Positions 1-8,800 of a stretch of DNA of 64,000 bases are shown one piece after another (positions within the stretch are counted from its first letter, which is position 1; each line of letters starts with the position of its first letter). Below the pieces are notes generated by a model, which did no database searches, was not told the origin of the DNA, and saw nothing but the letters and a program-made list of their open reading frames with translations. The translations under genes were made by a program, and so were the position numbers. The DNA comes from Meiothermus sp. CFH 77666 (GTDB lineage: Bacteria > Deinococcota > Deinococci > Deinococcales > Thermaceae): contig NZ_JAGDFV010000001.1 of assembly GCF_017497985.1 (NCBI RefSeq), positions 186,001 through 250,000 of the forward strand, read 5' to 3'.

Positions 1-912
1 GACCGGGCCTTCAAGACCGATGGCATCGGTACGGTCTCCGACTTCCGCGAGGCCGAGCGGATGTATCTGGACTTTCTGGCTTCCAAGGGCGGTAGCCTGG
101 AAGGGCTCAAGGTCGCCCTCGATACTGCCAACGGGGCTACTTTTCGCCTGGCGCATCGGCTGTTTCAGCGGTTGGGGGCCGAGGTCTTTGTGATGTTCAA
201 CACCCCCGATGGGCGCAACATCAACAAGGGCTGTGGCTCCACCCACCCGGAGTTTTTGCGGCAGCAGGTGGTGGAGATGGGCTTCGACGTGGGGGTGGCC
301 TTCGATGGCGACGGTGACCGGGCCATCCTGGTAGACCGCCGGGGGCGCGAGTTCCACGGCGACCACGTGTTGTACCTGAATGCCATGGTTCGGTGCGAGC
401 CGGGGGTGGTGGGCACCCTGATGAGCAACATGGGCCTCGAGGTCAAGCTGCGAGAAGCCGGTATCAACTTCTACCGCACCGCTGTAGGCGACCGCTACGT
501 CTACGAGAAGCTCAAAGCCTCGGCCCTCACCCTGGGCGGTGAGCAGAGCGGCCATGTGCTGTTCCTCGACCACGCCCCTACCGGCGACGGCATGCTCACG
601 GCTATCCTGACCCTGAAGGCCATGCGCGAGTCCGGGCGCGACCTGGCCGAATGGTACGAGGCCCTGCCGATGTACCCCCAGCTCCTCAAAAACGTGCGGG
701 TACGCGATAAGCACAGCCTGATGAAAAACAGCGAGCTTCACGCAGCCATCCAGCAGGCCGAAAGCCAGCTGGCCGGTCAGGGCCGGGTCAACGTGCGGCC
801 CTCGGGCACCGAGTCGCTGGTGCGGGTAATGGTGGAAGGCCCAGCAGAACTGATCGAGAAGGTTTCGGCGGAGCTGGTTGCTACCGTAGAGCGCCTCGAC
901 AGCGCGTCCTGA
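1..912 (+). CDS. glmM: Phosphoglucosamine mutase, 5'-truncated by the window
   Basis: This is the C-terminal 303 residues of an alpha-D-phosphohexomutase, open from base 1, so the true start lies upstream. It interconverts glucosamine-6-phosphate and glucosamine-1-phosphate for UDP-GlcNAc, peptidoglycan and surface glycans. The metal-binding loop FDGDGDR (bases 301-321), the sugar-specificity segment GGEQSGH (near 535-555) and the C-terminal phosphate-binding loop RPSGTES (near 796-816) are all visible. The catalytic phosphoserine loop should lie before base 1. GlmM is preferred over a phosphomannomutase because of the GEQSGH form and family length. A thioesterase gene follows 16 bases downstream. 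Confidence 0.9.
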   Translation, partial: DRAFKTDGIGTVSDFREAERMYLDFLASKGGSLEGLKVALDTANGATFRLAHRLFQRLGAEVFVMFNTPDGRNINKGCGSTHPEFLRQQVVEMGFDVGVAFDGDGDRAILVDRRGREFHGDHVLYLNAMVRCEPGVVGTLMSNMGLEVKLREAGINFYRTAVGDRYVYEKLKASALTLGGEQSGHVLFLDHAPTGDGMLTAILTLKAMRESGRDLAEWYEALPMYPQLLKNVRVRDKHSLMKNSELHAAIQQAESQLAGQGRVNVRPSGTESLVRVMVEGPAELIEKVSAELVATVERLDSAS

Positions 913-928
913 CGGCCAGGGGGCTCTT

Positions 929-1336
929 ATGACGGTTCGCCTTCCCATCACCGTTCGCTACGCCGAGACCGATGCCATGGGCGTGGTGCACCACAGCAGC
1001 TATGTGGTCTGGCTCGAGGCCGCCCGGGTGGAGTGGCTCGAGCAGATCGGCCTGCCCTACACCCAGATCGAAGCCCAGGGACTGGCTTTTGCGGTCATTG
1101 AACTTGGCCTGACCTACCGCAACCCGGCCCGCTTCGGGGATCGGGTCGAGGTCGAGACCTGGCTCTCAGAGGCTTCCTCTCGCACCCTGCGCTACCGGTA
1201 CCGGGTGTGGCGGGGTGAAACCTTACTGGCCGAGGGTTTTACAAGGCATCTTTGTCAGGATGCACGGGGCAAGGCGGTGCGAATCCCGCAGAACATTGCA
1301 GACCCCCTGGCGGCACACCTGCGTCCGTCGAGCTGA
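929..1336 (+). CDS. Acyl-CoA thioesterase, YbgC/FadM-type hotdog fold
   Basis: A 135-residue protein of the 4-hydroxybenzoyl-CoA thioesterase (4HBT) superfamily. Near the N-terminus it has the pattern Y-x-E-T-D-A-M-G-V-V-H-H-x-x-Y, where the Asp is the expected catalytic residue and GVVHH starts the long hotdog helix. The family hydrolyses short to medium acyl-CoA thioesters in the cytoplasm; the substrate cannot be read from sequence. It starts 16 bases after glmM and is probably cotranscribed with it. The start is the first ATG and gives the normal family length. Confidence 0.85.
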   Translation: MTVRLPITVRYAETDAMGVVHHSSYVVWLEAARVEWLEQIGLPYTQIEAQGLAFAVIELGLTYRNPARFGDRVEVETWLSEASSRTLRYRYRVWRGETLLAEGFTRHLCQDARGKAVRIPQNIADPLAAHLRPSS

Positions 1337-1364
1337 AAATTCCCAGGCCCTAACCTGGGGATGT

Positions 1365-1694
1365 ATGGACAAGGTGAAGGAGCTGTCCCGGCTAATCAGC
1401 GACCGAGAGCTTCGCCTGACGGCGGTGGTCTACGCCCGGCTGGGGGTGGTGCCCTACCTGCGGACGCACGGGCGGCTGCCTGACCGGATTGGCGGTCCCT
1501 GGAACCTCATTCCAATGCGACTGGTGATTGAGCAACGGGGTACCGACCCCGAACTCACCGACGACGAGCGCCTCGTTTACGAAGCCATCTTGCGGGAGGG
1601 CCGCTTACCGGGGGGGTCGGTGGTGTTGCTCGATGAGGAAGAAAAGCGACGCAAACAGGAAAAGAAGCAACTGCGGGGTAGAAAAAAACCATGA
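1365..1694 (+). CDS. Conserved small protein of unknown function
   Basis: A 109-residue basic protein that I do not recognise. It begins MDKVKEL and ends in a Lys/Arg-rich tail (EEEKRRKQEKKQ...). The middle has an L-P-D-R-I-G-G-P-W-N-L-I-P pattern but no motif I can assign; no signal peptide or membrane segment is seen. The ATG at 1365 is chosen because an upstream in-frame start would overlap the thioesterase gene. A short hairpin (CCCAGG, loop, CCTGGG; about 1343-1359) ends 5 bases before the start, and its 3' arm holds the only G-rich candidate ribosome site. Confidence 0.6.
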   Translation: MDKVKELSRLISDRELRLTAVVYARLGVVPYLRTHGRLPDRIGGPWNLIPMRLVIEQRGTDPELTDDERLVYEAILREGRLPGGSVVLLDEEEKRRKQEKKQLRGRKKP

Positions 1695-1981
1695 CTGCCC
1701 GGTCAGATAATCCACACATTCTCGCAGGAATCCTGGAAGTCTTCTGGTCATTGCGAGCCTCCGAAGGATGCGAAGCCATCCAGTGCGCCCTGCCCAGCCG
1801 GTAGCCTGGGAAGCCTCCTCTGGATGGCTTCGTCGACCTCTGGATTCCACGCAAAGACGAAAGTTCGCTACGGTTTTCCACCGCAGCCCCCAAGCTGAGA
1901 GAGGTAACCGGTTTTTGGTTGTAACCGAACTTCTTTTAAGCGCCTCGAGCTACCCGAGGCGTGATAAACTCGAGCCCGACC
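1695..1981. repeat. Intergenic palindromic repeat in a gene-free stretch
   Basis: No gene is visible here. Bases 1767-1783 (GATGCGAAGCCATCCAG) and 1820-1834 (CTGGATGGCTTCGTC) form an inverted repeat, preceded by CATTGCGAGC (1749-1758) and followed by a degraded copy ending in AAAGACGA. The layout resembles the widespread bacterial intergenic repeat whose ends read CATTGCGAGC...GAAGC. GTGATAAACT at 1961-1970 could be a -10 region for the aminotransferase that follows. Confidence 0.55.
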
Positions 1982-3217
1982 ATGACCATCTTCGAGCAGT
2001 TCGAGCGGCACATCAACCCCGGTCTGGCGGGGCTTTTGCGGTTTACCGGGCTGGACAAAGTGGAGTCCCATGCCGAGGGCGTGTATGTGTGGGACACCGA
2101 GGGCAAGCGCTACCTGGACTTTCTGGGGCTTTACGGCACCCTTTCGCTGGGGCATCGGCATCCGAAGGTGGTGGCGGCGGTCAAGGCGCAGCTCGACCGG
2201 ATGCCCATGTCGGTGCGGGTGCTGGTCTCCGAGCCTGCCACTCGGCTGGCGGCCCGCCTGGCCGAGATCACCCCTGGCGAGCTTTCCATGGTGTACTTCG
2301 GCAACTCCGGCACCGAAGGGGTGGAGGCTGCGCTCAAGTTTGCCCGCTTCTACACGGGCAAGCCTGGCTTCATCACCACCCAGGGGGGCTACCACGGCAA
2401 GACCATGGGGGCCCTTTCGGTCACGCCCAGGGAGCACTACCAGCTCCCGGCGCGGCCCCTGGTGCCGGGCGTGACGGTGGTTCCCTTTGGCGATGCCGGG
2501 GCCCTCGAGGCTGCCATTGGCCCCGATACGGCAGCGGTCATTGTAGAGCCCATCCAGGGCGAAGGGGGCATCCGGGTGCCGCCCGAAGGGTATCTGCGCG
2601 AGGTGCGGCGCATTACCCGCGAAAAAGGCGTGGTGATGATTGCCGACGAGGTGCAGACCGGCATGGGCCGCACCGGCAGGCTCTGGGCGGTGAACTGGGA
2701 AGAGGTTGAGCCCGACATTCTGGTGAGCGCCAAGGCCCTGGGCGGTGGGGTGATGCCTATCTCGGCGACCATCTGCCGTCCGGAGATTCTGAGCATCTAC
2801 AAAACCGAGCCCCTGATTCACTCCACCACCTTCGGCGGCAATCCGCTGGCGGCAGCGGCGGCCCTGGCGGCCATCGAGGTCACACTCTCCGAGGACATCC
2901 CCTCGAGGGCAGCCCAGATGGGCGATTATTTGCTGGGCCAACTGGTCGGGCTGCAAAAAGCCTACCCCGAGTTCATCCAGGAGGTGCGGGGGCGGGGTTT
3001 GCTGGTGGGCCTCGAGTTCAGCGACGCCGATATAGGCGCGGTGGTGGTGGCCGAACTGGCCACCCGAGGGGTGCTGACCGCCTTTGGCCTCAACAACCCC
3101 AAGGTGGTGCGCCTGGAGCCGCCTCTAATCGTTGAAAGAGCTCACATTGACCAGTGCATCGAGGCGCTGGATGGTGCCCTGAAAGCCACCCAGCTGGCCT
3201 TCGAGGGCGTATTGTAG
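1982..3217 (+). CDS. Class III PLP aminotransferase, putrescine aminotransferase (PatA/YgjG)-like
   Basis: A 411-residue fold-type I aminotransferase. The PLP lysine is K251 in SAKALGGGVMP. Other family marks are the phosphate-binding FGNSGTEGVEAALK, the metal- and PLP-contacting ADEVQTGMGRTG, and HSTTFGGNPLAAAAA. The N-terminal HINPGLAGLLRFTG and the segment with ALGGGVMPISATI resemble E. coli YgjG more than ArgD or GabT, so a diamine (putrescine/cadaverine) donor is the best guess; ornithine or GABA cannot be excluded. Thermaceae make unusual polyamines, which fits. ATG 1982 is preferred over GTG 1961 because of the TGATAAACT box just upstream. Confidence 0.8.
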   Translation: MTIFEQFERHINPGLAGLLRFTGLDKVESHAEGVYVWDTEGKRYLDFLGLYGTLSLGHRHPKVVAAVKAQLDRMPMSVRVLVSEPATRLAARLAEITPGELSMVYFGNSGTEGVEAALKFARFYTGKPGFITTQGGYHGKTMGALSVTPREHYQLPARPLVPGVTVVPFGDAGALEAAIGPDTAAVIVEPIQGEGGIRVPPEGYLREVRRITREKGVVMIADEVQTGMGRTGRLWAVNWEEVEPDILVSAKALGGGVMPISATICRPEILSIYKTEPLIHSTTFGGNPLAAAAALAAIEVTLSEDIPSRAAQMGDYLLGQLVGLQKAYPEFIQEVRGRGLLVGLEFSDADIGAVVVAELATRGVLTAFGLNNPKVVRLEPPLIVERAHIDQCIEALDGALKATQLAFEGVL

Positions 3218-3237
3218 AGCTGGCGTTTCGCCCACCT

Positions 3238-5700
3238 ATGCTCGAACAGCAGATTTACGCATACTTTAAAAAACACCCCAACAAGCGTTTCAGCCTGCGT
3301 GAGGTGGTGCGGGGCTTGCGGCTCGACAAAGACCAAGCCAAGGAAGCCCTGGATTTGCTGGTGGCCGAGGGCAAGGTTCTGGAGCCCCGTCGCAAGCTCT
3401 ACGAACTGCCCGAAGCCCAGTCCCGCAAAGGCCTGGAGGGTCGGTTGCAGGCCCACCCGGCGGGTTTTGCCTTCGTCATCCCGACCAATCCCGACCGGCC
3501 CGACCTGTACATCCCCAAAGGCCACCTGAACGGGGCCTGGCATGGCGACCTGGTGCGGGCCGAACCCCGCCCTCCGGGCCGCGACGGCAAGCCCTGGGGG
3601 GTGGTTACGGAAGTACTGGAGCGGGCGAACCATCAGCTGGTGGGCCGCCTCTACTTCAAACAGGGTTTTGCCTGGCTCAAGCCGGACGATGCCCGGCTGC
3701 CGGCCCTCAAACTGAAGCCCGAGGGGCTCGAGGGGCTGGAAAGTGGCGCCCGACTGGCTGCCCGGGTGGTATTTCCCAGCGGACGCAAGGCCCAGGAGCC
3801 CCACGGGGAGATATCGGGCTACCTGGGTCAGGGCGAGGGCCCCGAGGTCGAAACCGAGGCCATCATTGCCAAATACGAGCTAAGGAGCGTGTTTCCGCCC
3901 GAAGTTCTGGCCGAAGCCGAACGTATTGCCCATCTGGACGCCAAGGAGCTGGCACGGCGCGAAGACTTCCGCTCGCTACGGGTTTTTACCATCGACGGCC
4001 CCGACGCCAAAGATTTCGACGATGCCATCCACATAGAGCTCCTTTCCAACGGCAACTACCGGGTGGGTATCCACATTGCCGATGTCTCGCATTACGTGTG
4101 GGAGTTTTCTGCGCTCGACCACGAAGCCTATGCCCGGGCGACCAGCGTCTATCTGCCGGGCCGGGTGCTGCCCATGCTGCCCGAACCGCTTTCCAACGGT
4201 ATCTGCTCGCTCAAGCCTTACGAAGACCGGCTGGTGCTTTCGGTGCTGGTAGAGCTCACCCCCAAAGGAAAGGTCAAAAATTACCGCTTTGCCGAAGGGG
4301 TCATCCGCAGTGTGGCCCGCCTGACCTACCCCGAGGTAGAGCGGTTTGCGGCCACGCTTGAAGCGCCGGAAAGTCTTGCAGAGCCGGTTCCGCCTGACTG
4401 GAGCCAGGAACTCAAAACCGACCTGATACATTTGCTTCAACTGACCCAGACCCTCAAGGAACGCCGTCTGGAGCAGGGTGCGCTTGATTTTCACTTCACC
4501 GAGGTTAAGGTAGAGGTTGACGAGGACGGCAACCTGCATCTGATTCCCCAGCAAGAACCCAGAGCCCGCAGTTTGATTGAAGAACTGATGCTGCTGGCCA
4601 ACCGCACGGTGGCCCAGCACCTTTCCGAACGGCAGATTCCCGCACTCTTTCGGGTGCACGAAGACCCCAGCGAGGAGGCTTTCAACAAGCTGGTGGCGGC
4701 GCTGGGCAAGCTGGGCTACAGCCTGCCGGGGGGCGAGCTCAGCCCCAAGGCGCTGCAAAGCATCCTGAAAAAAGCCGAGGGCCGACCCGAGGCGCCAGTG
4801 ATTTCGACCCTGCTGCTGCGCTCCCTTCGCCTGGCCCGTTATGCTGCCGAAAACCTGGGACACTTTGGCCTGGCTGCCGAACACTACCTGCACTTTACCA
4901 GCCCCATCCGCCGCTACCCCGACCTGGTGGTGCACCGGGTGCTGCGGGCGCTTCTGCGCCGCAAAGCGGGGCCGGCCCAGCGAGAAGACTGGGCCAAGCG
5001 TTTCCCCAAAATTGCCGAGCACACCTCCGAGCGGGAGCGGGCCGCCGAAAACGCCGAGCGCGAGCTGACCAAGTACTACCAGTGCCTGTGGGCCCAGCGT
5101 CACCAGGGCGAGACCCACCGGGGCACGGTTTCGGGCGTGACCGGCTTTGGGCTGTTTGTGAGCCTCAGCAACGGGGTTGAAGGCATGATCCGACTGGGCG
5201 CCCTCGAGGACGACCACTACCACTACCACGAAGACCTGCTGGCCCTCGAGGGTCTGCGAACAAAGCGCCGAATTCGCATTGGAGACGAGATGGAAGTGAA
5301 AATAGCCGGGGCCAACCCTTCGGCCCGCCAGATAGACTTTGTGCCCACCGAGAAGTTTTATCAGGATAAGACCCAGACGAACCCAGAGCAAAGTGCCAGG
5401 AAAAACCGAAAAAAGAAGCCAGCAAAGCGTTCCAGGCCGGCCTCAGCGCAGCAACCTGAGCCTGCTCTGCCCGCCCAGCGCTCGCGCAAGGTGGTAGCCA
5501 CCGAGCCCAAAAGCCCGGCCCCGCACGCCAGGGCTCGCTCGAGGCGGGTGGTGGGGCCCCCTGACGAACGCCGGGGGTTCAGCAAGCCGGTCAAGGTCAG
5601 GGCGCAGAAGATTTACTTTGGCGCCTGGGGCGGGGAAACGGCCAACGCGCCTGCCCAGGAGAAACCAAAAGCCCAAAAGAAACGTCGCAAACGGCGGTGA
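3238..5700 (+). CDS. rnr: Ribonuclease R (3'-5' exoribonuclease)
   Basis: An 820-residue RNase II/R family enzyme that degrades structured RNA processively from the 3' end. It has an N-terminal winged-helix (residues ~1-60, YAYFKKHPNKRFSLREVV), cold-shock OB folds (~70-230), and an RNB catalytic domain with the Asp cluster at 253-262 (IDGPDAKDFDDA). The RNB domain also shows FTSPIRRYPDLVVHR, and a C-terminal S1 domain follows (G-T-V-S-G-V-T-G-F-G-L-F-V). The last ~110 residues are a Lys/Arg/Pro-rich low-complexity tail. The winged helix and basic tail favour RNase R over RNase II. ATG 3238 is chosen since longer starts overlap the aminotransferase. Confidence 0.93.
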   Translation: MLEQQIYAYFKKHPNKRFSLREVVRGLRLDKDQAKEALDLLVAEGKVLEPRRKLYELPEAQSRKGLEGRLQAHPAGFAFVIPTNPDRPDLYIPKGHLNGAWHGDLVRAEPRPPGRDGKPWGVVTEVLERANHQLVGRLYFKQGFAWLKPDDARLPALKLKPEGLEGLESGARLAARVVFPSGRKAQEPHGEISGYLGQGEGPEVETEAIIAKYELRSVFPPEVLAEAERIAHLDAKELARREDFRSLRVFTIDGPDAKDFDDAIHIELLSNGNYRVGIHIADVSHYVWEFSALDHEAYARATSVYLPGRVLPMLPEPLSNGICSLKPYEDRLVLSVLVELTPKGKVKNYRFAEGVIRSVARLTYPEVERFAATLEAPESLAEPVPPDWSQELKTDLIHLLQLTQTLKERRLEQGALDFHFTEVKVEVDEDGNLHLIPQQEPRARSLIEELMLLANRTVAQHLSERQIPALFRVHEDPSEEAFNKLVAALGKLGYSLPGGELSPKALQSILKKAEGRPEAPVISTLLLRSLRLARYAAENLGHFGLAAEHYLHFTSPIRRYPDLVVHRVLRALLRRKAGPAQREDWAKRFPKIAEHTSERERAAENAERELTKYYQCLWAQRHQGETHRGTVSGVTGFGLFVSLSNGVEGMIRLGALEDDHYHYHEDLLALEGLRTKRRIRIGDEMEVKIAGANPSARQIDFVPTEKFYQDKTQTNPEQSARKNRKKKPAKRSRPASAQQPEPALPAQRSRKVVATEPKSPAPHARARSRRVVGPPDERRGFSKPVKVRAQKIYFGAWGGETANAPAQEKPKAQKKRRKRR

Positions 5701-5706
5701 GCGCCA

Positions 5707-6198
5707 CTACTGCGGCTCGGCGGCCACCAGCACCCAGTAGTCGCCCGCCTTTACCATGCCCATCTCGCGCAGGTTTGGGGCCATTAGGGTGTTGCAGTGG
5801 CCCTGGGTACTGGCCAGCCAGGCATTTACCGCGTCTGTTGCAGTGCTATAACCCTGGGCCAGGTTCTCGCGGATTTCCCTGTAGCGGTAGCCGTTCTGCT
5901 GGCTGCGGGTGGCCACTGCAAAGGTGGAGCTCGAGCCCTCATAGTGGCTAAACTCCCCGGTTTGTCTGATGTGTTCGGCGCGCTGGCGGGCTACCTCCCC
6001 CAGCAGACCGTTCCAGGAGAGGGCCGGGGCGGCTGCGTACGATTGGGTGTTGCTGCCACTGGTACAGGTGCGGGCGACGGCTCGAGCCTGATTGACCGCA
6101 TTCAGCGCAGTCTGAAAATCGGCAGGGGTGTACAGAACCCTGGGGCTACTGGTGCAGGCCGCCAGGAGGGCGATCGCGGTAGAAAGTAGCCAGCGCAT
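5707..6198 (-). CDS. CAP/SCP-domain lipoprotein
   Basis: A 163-residue exported protein with a lipobox (LLAAC, Cys at residue ~15) and a CAP (cysteine-rich secretory/PR-1/YkwD-like) domain. The conserved HYEG and ENLAQGY signatures are present, as is the C-terminal H-C-N-T-L-M...EMGMVKAGDYWVLVAAEP. Bacterial members are secreted proteins of uncertain function, possibly peptidoglycan- or sterol-binding. It lies tail-to-tail with rnr, with only 6 bases between the stop codons. No partner gene is adjacent. Confidence 0.85.
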   Translation of the reverse strand: MRWLLSTAIALLAACTSSPRVLYTPADFQTALNAVNQARAVARTCTSGSNTQSYAAAPALSWNGLLGEVARQRAEHIRQTGEFSHYEGSSSTFAVATRSQQNGYRYREIRENLAQGYSTATDAVNAWLASTQGHCNTLMAPNLREMGMVKAGDYWVLVAAEPQ

Positions 6199-6286
6199 AG
6201 CCCCAGTCTGCCAACCTTTTATTGTGCCTGCGGTGAAGAAATCACCGTGGAGCGTTACATGAAGGGGGAGGGTATGCTAGGGCCTG

Positions 6287-6865
6287 ATGCGCTTGATTGG
6301 CCTGACAGGGAGTATTGGTAGCGGCAAGAGCACGGTGGCGCAGCGCCTGCGGGAACTGGGCGTGCTGGTACTGGATGCCGACGAGTACGCCCGGGAAGGA
6401 GCCACAGCCCTCAAGGCGGAAATTTGCCGCGCATTTCCGGAGGTCTGCCGGGAAGGGGCGATAGACCGAGCGGCCCTGGGCCGGCGGGTGTTTGCCGACC
6501 CCGAGGCCCGCCGGCGGCTCGAGGCCCTCCTGCACCCCTACGTGCGCCGCCGGATGCGCGAGGAGACCGAGAAAGCCCTCTCGGCGGGTCAGAAGATAGT
6601 AGTACACGACATCCCCCTGTTGTTCGAGACGGGGCGTGAAGCCGACTTTGCGGGCGTGCTGGTGGTGGCAGCGCCGACCGAACTGCGCAAGGCCCGGGTC
6701 ATGGCCCGTAGCGGCTTGAGTGAGGCCGAGTTCAACGCCCGCGACCAGAGCCAGATGCCTCAAGAAGAGAAGGTGCGCCGGGCCACCTGGGTGATCTGGA
6801 ACGATGCCGACCAAGAGACCCTGCGGGAGCGGGTGGATGCCTGGTACCGGGAGGTGGCACGATGA
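6287..6865 (+). CDS. coaE: Dephospho-CoA kinase
   Basis: A 192-residue P-loop kinase that phosphorylates the 3'-hydroxyl of dephospho-CoA in the last step of CoA synthesis. The Walker A loop GSIGSGKST is at residues 8-16, followed by VLDADEYAREG, LHPYVRR and DIPLLFETG (the CoaE lid/substrate region), then ARSGLSEAEFNARDQSQMP. Length is typical. Its stop overlaps the next start (ATGA at 6862-6865), indicating translational coupling to the BtuF-like gene. Confidence 0.94.
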   Translation: MRLIGLTGSIGSGKSTVAQRLRELGVLVLDADEYAREGATALKAEICRAFPEVCREGAIDRAALGRRVFADPEARRRLEALLHPYVRRRMREETEKALSAGQKIVVHDIPLLFETGREADFAGVLVVAAPTELRKARVMARSGLSEAEFNARDQSQMPQEEKVRRATWVIWNDADQETLRERVDAWYREVAR

Positions 6866-7665
6866 AGCTGGTGCACGACTGGCTGGGCCCCCTCGAGCTG
6901 CCCGATGAACCCCGGCGCATGGTGTCGCTGGCCCCCAACGTTACCGAGACGCTGTTTGCCCTGGGCCTGGGGGCGCGGGTGGTGGGGCGCAGTGCTTTCT
7001 GCTACCGCCCGGCAGGCACGCTGGCGAGGCCGGTGGTCTCGAGCTATACCCGCCTGCGCTGGGAGCTCTTAGACAGCCTGAAGCCCGACCTGGTGCTCAT
7101 CAGCACCGGGGTACAGCGCGACCTGCTCCAGGAGCTTCACCGCCGGGGCTACCCCATTTTTCCGGTGCCCCTGCCAAATAGCCCCTACGGCATTCTGGAA
7201 AACATTGTGCTGGTGGGGGCTTTGCTGGGAGTAGCTGAGCAGGCCACCCAACTGGTAGCTCAGCTCTCGCGGCGCTATGGGGCGCTCTACCAGAGCCTGC
7301 CGCCCTACCGGGTCTACCTCGAGTTCGACCTGGGTGGCCCCATCACGGTGGGGCGGGGTAGCTACGTGGGGGAAGCCTTGCGGCACCTGGGTTTACAAAA
7401 TATCTTTGCCATGCACCCCCAGAGCTACTTTGCGCCCGACCTGGCCGAGGTGATCGAGCGTGAACCGGAGCTGGTGATTTATGAGCCCAAGCCCCACCGC
7501 TCCCGTCCCCACGAAAAAGCCCGGCGCCTTATGCTCGAGCGAAACTGGTCCTACCCGCTGGTGGTGACCGGCGGGGATGAACTGGCCCACTACGGCCCGG
7601 GTTTTTTTGACTACCTGGAGGTGCTGGTAGCGCAGATACGTACGTCTATGGCCGATAGTCTATAG
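6862..7665 (+). CDS. TroA/BtuF-superfamily periplasmic-type binding protein without a signal peptide
   Basis: A 267-residue helical-backbone binding protein. It begins MKLVHDWLGPLELPDEPRRMVSLAPNVTETLFALGLGARVVG, the hallmark of BtuF-like vitamin B12 or siderophore binding proteins. There is no signal peptide or lipobox, so it should remain in the cytoplasm unless the start is misjudged; coupling to coaE fixes the start fairly well. Cobalamin, corrinoid or metal-chelate binding is inferred from the fold only. No ABC permease or ATPase is adjacent. The last codons (SMADSL-stop) are encoded by a 7-bp-period intergenic repeat, suggesting the natural 3' end was altered. Confidence 0.7.
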   Translation: MKLVHDWLGPLELPDEPRRMVSLAPNVTETLFALGLGARVVGRSAFCYRPAGTLARPVVSSYTRLRWELLDSLKPDLVLISTGVQRDLLQELHRRGYPIFPVPLPNSPYGILENIVLVGALLGVAEQATQLVAQLSRRYGALYQSLPPYRVYLEFDLGGPITVGRGSYVGEALRHLGLQNIFAMHPQSYFAPDLAEVIEREPELVIYEPKPHRSRPHEKARRLMLERNWSYPLVVTGGDELAHYGPGFFDYLEVLVAQIRTSMADSL

Positions 7666-7678
7666 CCGATGGTCTGAA
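7641..7678. repeat. Heptad repeat copy 1 (consensus CNATRGY)
   Basis: Bases here read as degenerate 7-bp units CTATGGC, CGATAGT, CTATAGC, CGATGGT, CTGAAGT. The repeat overlaps the stop codon of the BtuF-like gene. The same unit recurs at 20063-20095, 27065-27145 and 35782-35817. Confidence 0.7.
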
Positions 7679-7856
7679 GTCGAAAACAAGGGGCGTGCCA
7701 CTAAACTAGCCCTGTGCTGCATCGGATTCCTCGTCGGCGAACGCCTCCTCGGAAAGACAGGTGGTTTTGTTGCTAGATTCGATGACCCTTGTGCCGCTAT
7801 CGCAGTTGTTCTCACCAAGAAGACGGAATCCGGCCCGATCCAGTACCCTTTAGCGG

Positions 7857-8771
7857 ATGAGCCTCCAGATTTTGCAAAATCAGCGGTTACGCCTTACGGT
7901 AGCCCCCGAGCTGGGGGCCAGTGTGGTGGGCCTCGAGCTTTTCCAGCAGGGCTTCTGGTTGCCCGTTCTGCGCCCGACCTCGCCGGCGGCGCTGGCGCAG
8001 CGAAGCTCGCCCGATACCTCGAGTTACCTGCTGGCGCCCTATTCCAACCGCATCCGGGAGGGGCGTTTTCGGTTTGCCGGAAAAACCTACCAGCTTCGCC
8101 CCAACTGGGTAGACGGACGCCAAACTATCCACGGCGAGGTGCATGGGCGGCCCTGGGCGGCCCAGCGTTTTGACGAACATATTTTGCAATGCAGTTTCGA
8201 TTCCCGAGCCTTTCCAGACGTGAATTACCCCTTTCCTTTTACTGTAGACATCCTGTACCGGCTGCTCGAGGATGGAATCGAAGTCGTTACCGCTTTGCAA
8301 AACGTCGGCGCCGAGCCCATGCCGGCGGGCTTGGGGCATCACCCCTACTTCATGCGCTACCTGGGTCATTCATCCGAAGCGTTGCTGTCCTTCCGGGCTG
8401 CACGGGTCTACCTGACCGATGCAAGCTGCCTCCCCACCCGGCCTGCCGAAGCCATCCCTTCCCGCTTCGACTTCTCGAGGCCCAGAAAGCTGGGGGATAC
8501 CTTGCTTGACCATGTGTTCACCGGATGGGAAGGGGTGCTGCACCTGGAGTGGCCGGGTTCGGGCTGGCGGATGACGCTTCAAGCCGACCCCATCTATTCG
8601 CATCTGGTGGTCTTTACCGCGCCGGACGGGAGCGTGGCCCTCGAGCCCGTCACCCACGCCACCGACGGCTTCAACCTGCTGGCCCAGGGCTGGCCGGATA
8701 CCGGGGTGCGGGTGCTGGAACCGGGCGAACAGATGGAGGGAAGCATAAGACTGAGCCTTCAGCAGTGCTGA
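7857..8771 (+). CDS. Aldose 1-epimerase (galactose mutarotase family)
   Basis: A 304-residue member of the aldose 1-epimerase superfamily, which interconverts alpha and beta anomers of sugars. Recognisable segments are the substrate Arg motif SNRIREGRF, the catalytic HGEVHGRPW, GLGHHPYF (second active-site His) and a C-terminal VALEPVTHATDGFN with the conserved Glu-Pro. The sugar is unknown. The 190 bases upstream contain no gene, and no sugar catabolic gene is nearby, so it may be a free-standing mutarotase. prmA starts 29 bases downstream. Confidence 0.87.
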   Translation: MSLQILQNQRLRLTVAPELGASVVGLELFQQGFWLPVLRPTSPAALAQRSSPDTSSYLLAPYSNRIREGRFRFAGKTYQLRPNWVDGRQTIHGEVHGRPWAAQRFDEHILQCSFDSRAFPDVNYPFPFTVDILYRLLEDGIEVVTALQNVGAEPMPAGLGHHPYFMRYLGHSSEALLSFRAARVYLTDASCLPTRPAEAIPSRFDFSRPRKLGDTLLDHVFTGWEGVLHLEWPGSGWRMTLQADPIYSHLVVFTAPDGSVALEPVTHATDGFNLLAQGWPDTGVRVLEPGEQMEGSIRLSLQQC

Positions 8772-8800
8772 TTGCCATCCATGCATTAGACTTTAGAGGT

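Noticed and set aside
1868-2956. Long minus-strand open frame (362 codons) opposite the PatA-like aminotransferase.
   Set aside because: Shadow of a clearly conserved gene; no independent motif or ribosome site.
3976-5391. Long minus-strand open frame opposite rnr (471 codons).
   Set aside because: It is antisense to conserved RNB-domain codons, has no recognisable domain, and reflects the GC-rich codon usage of rnr.
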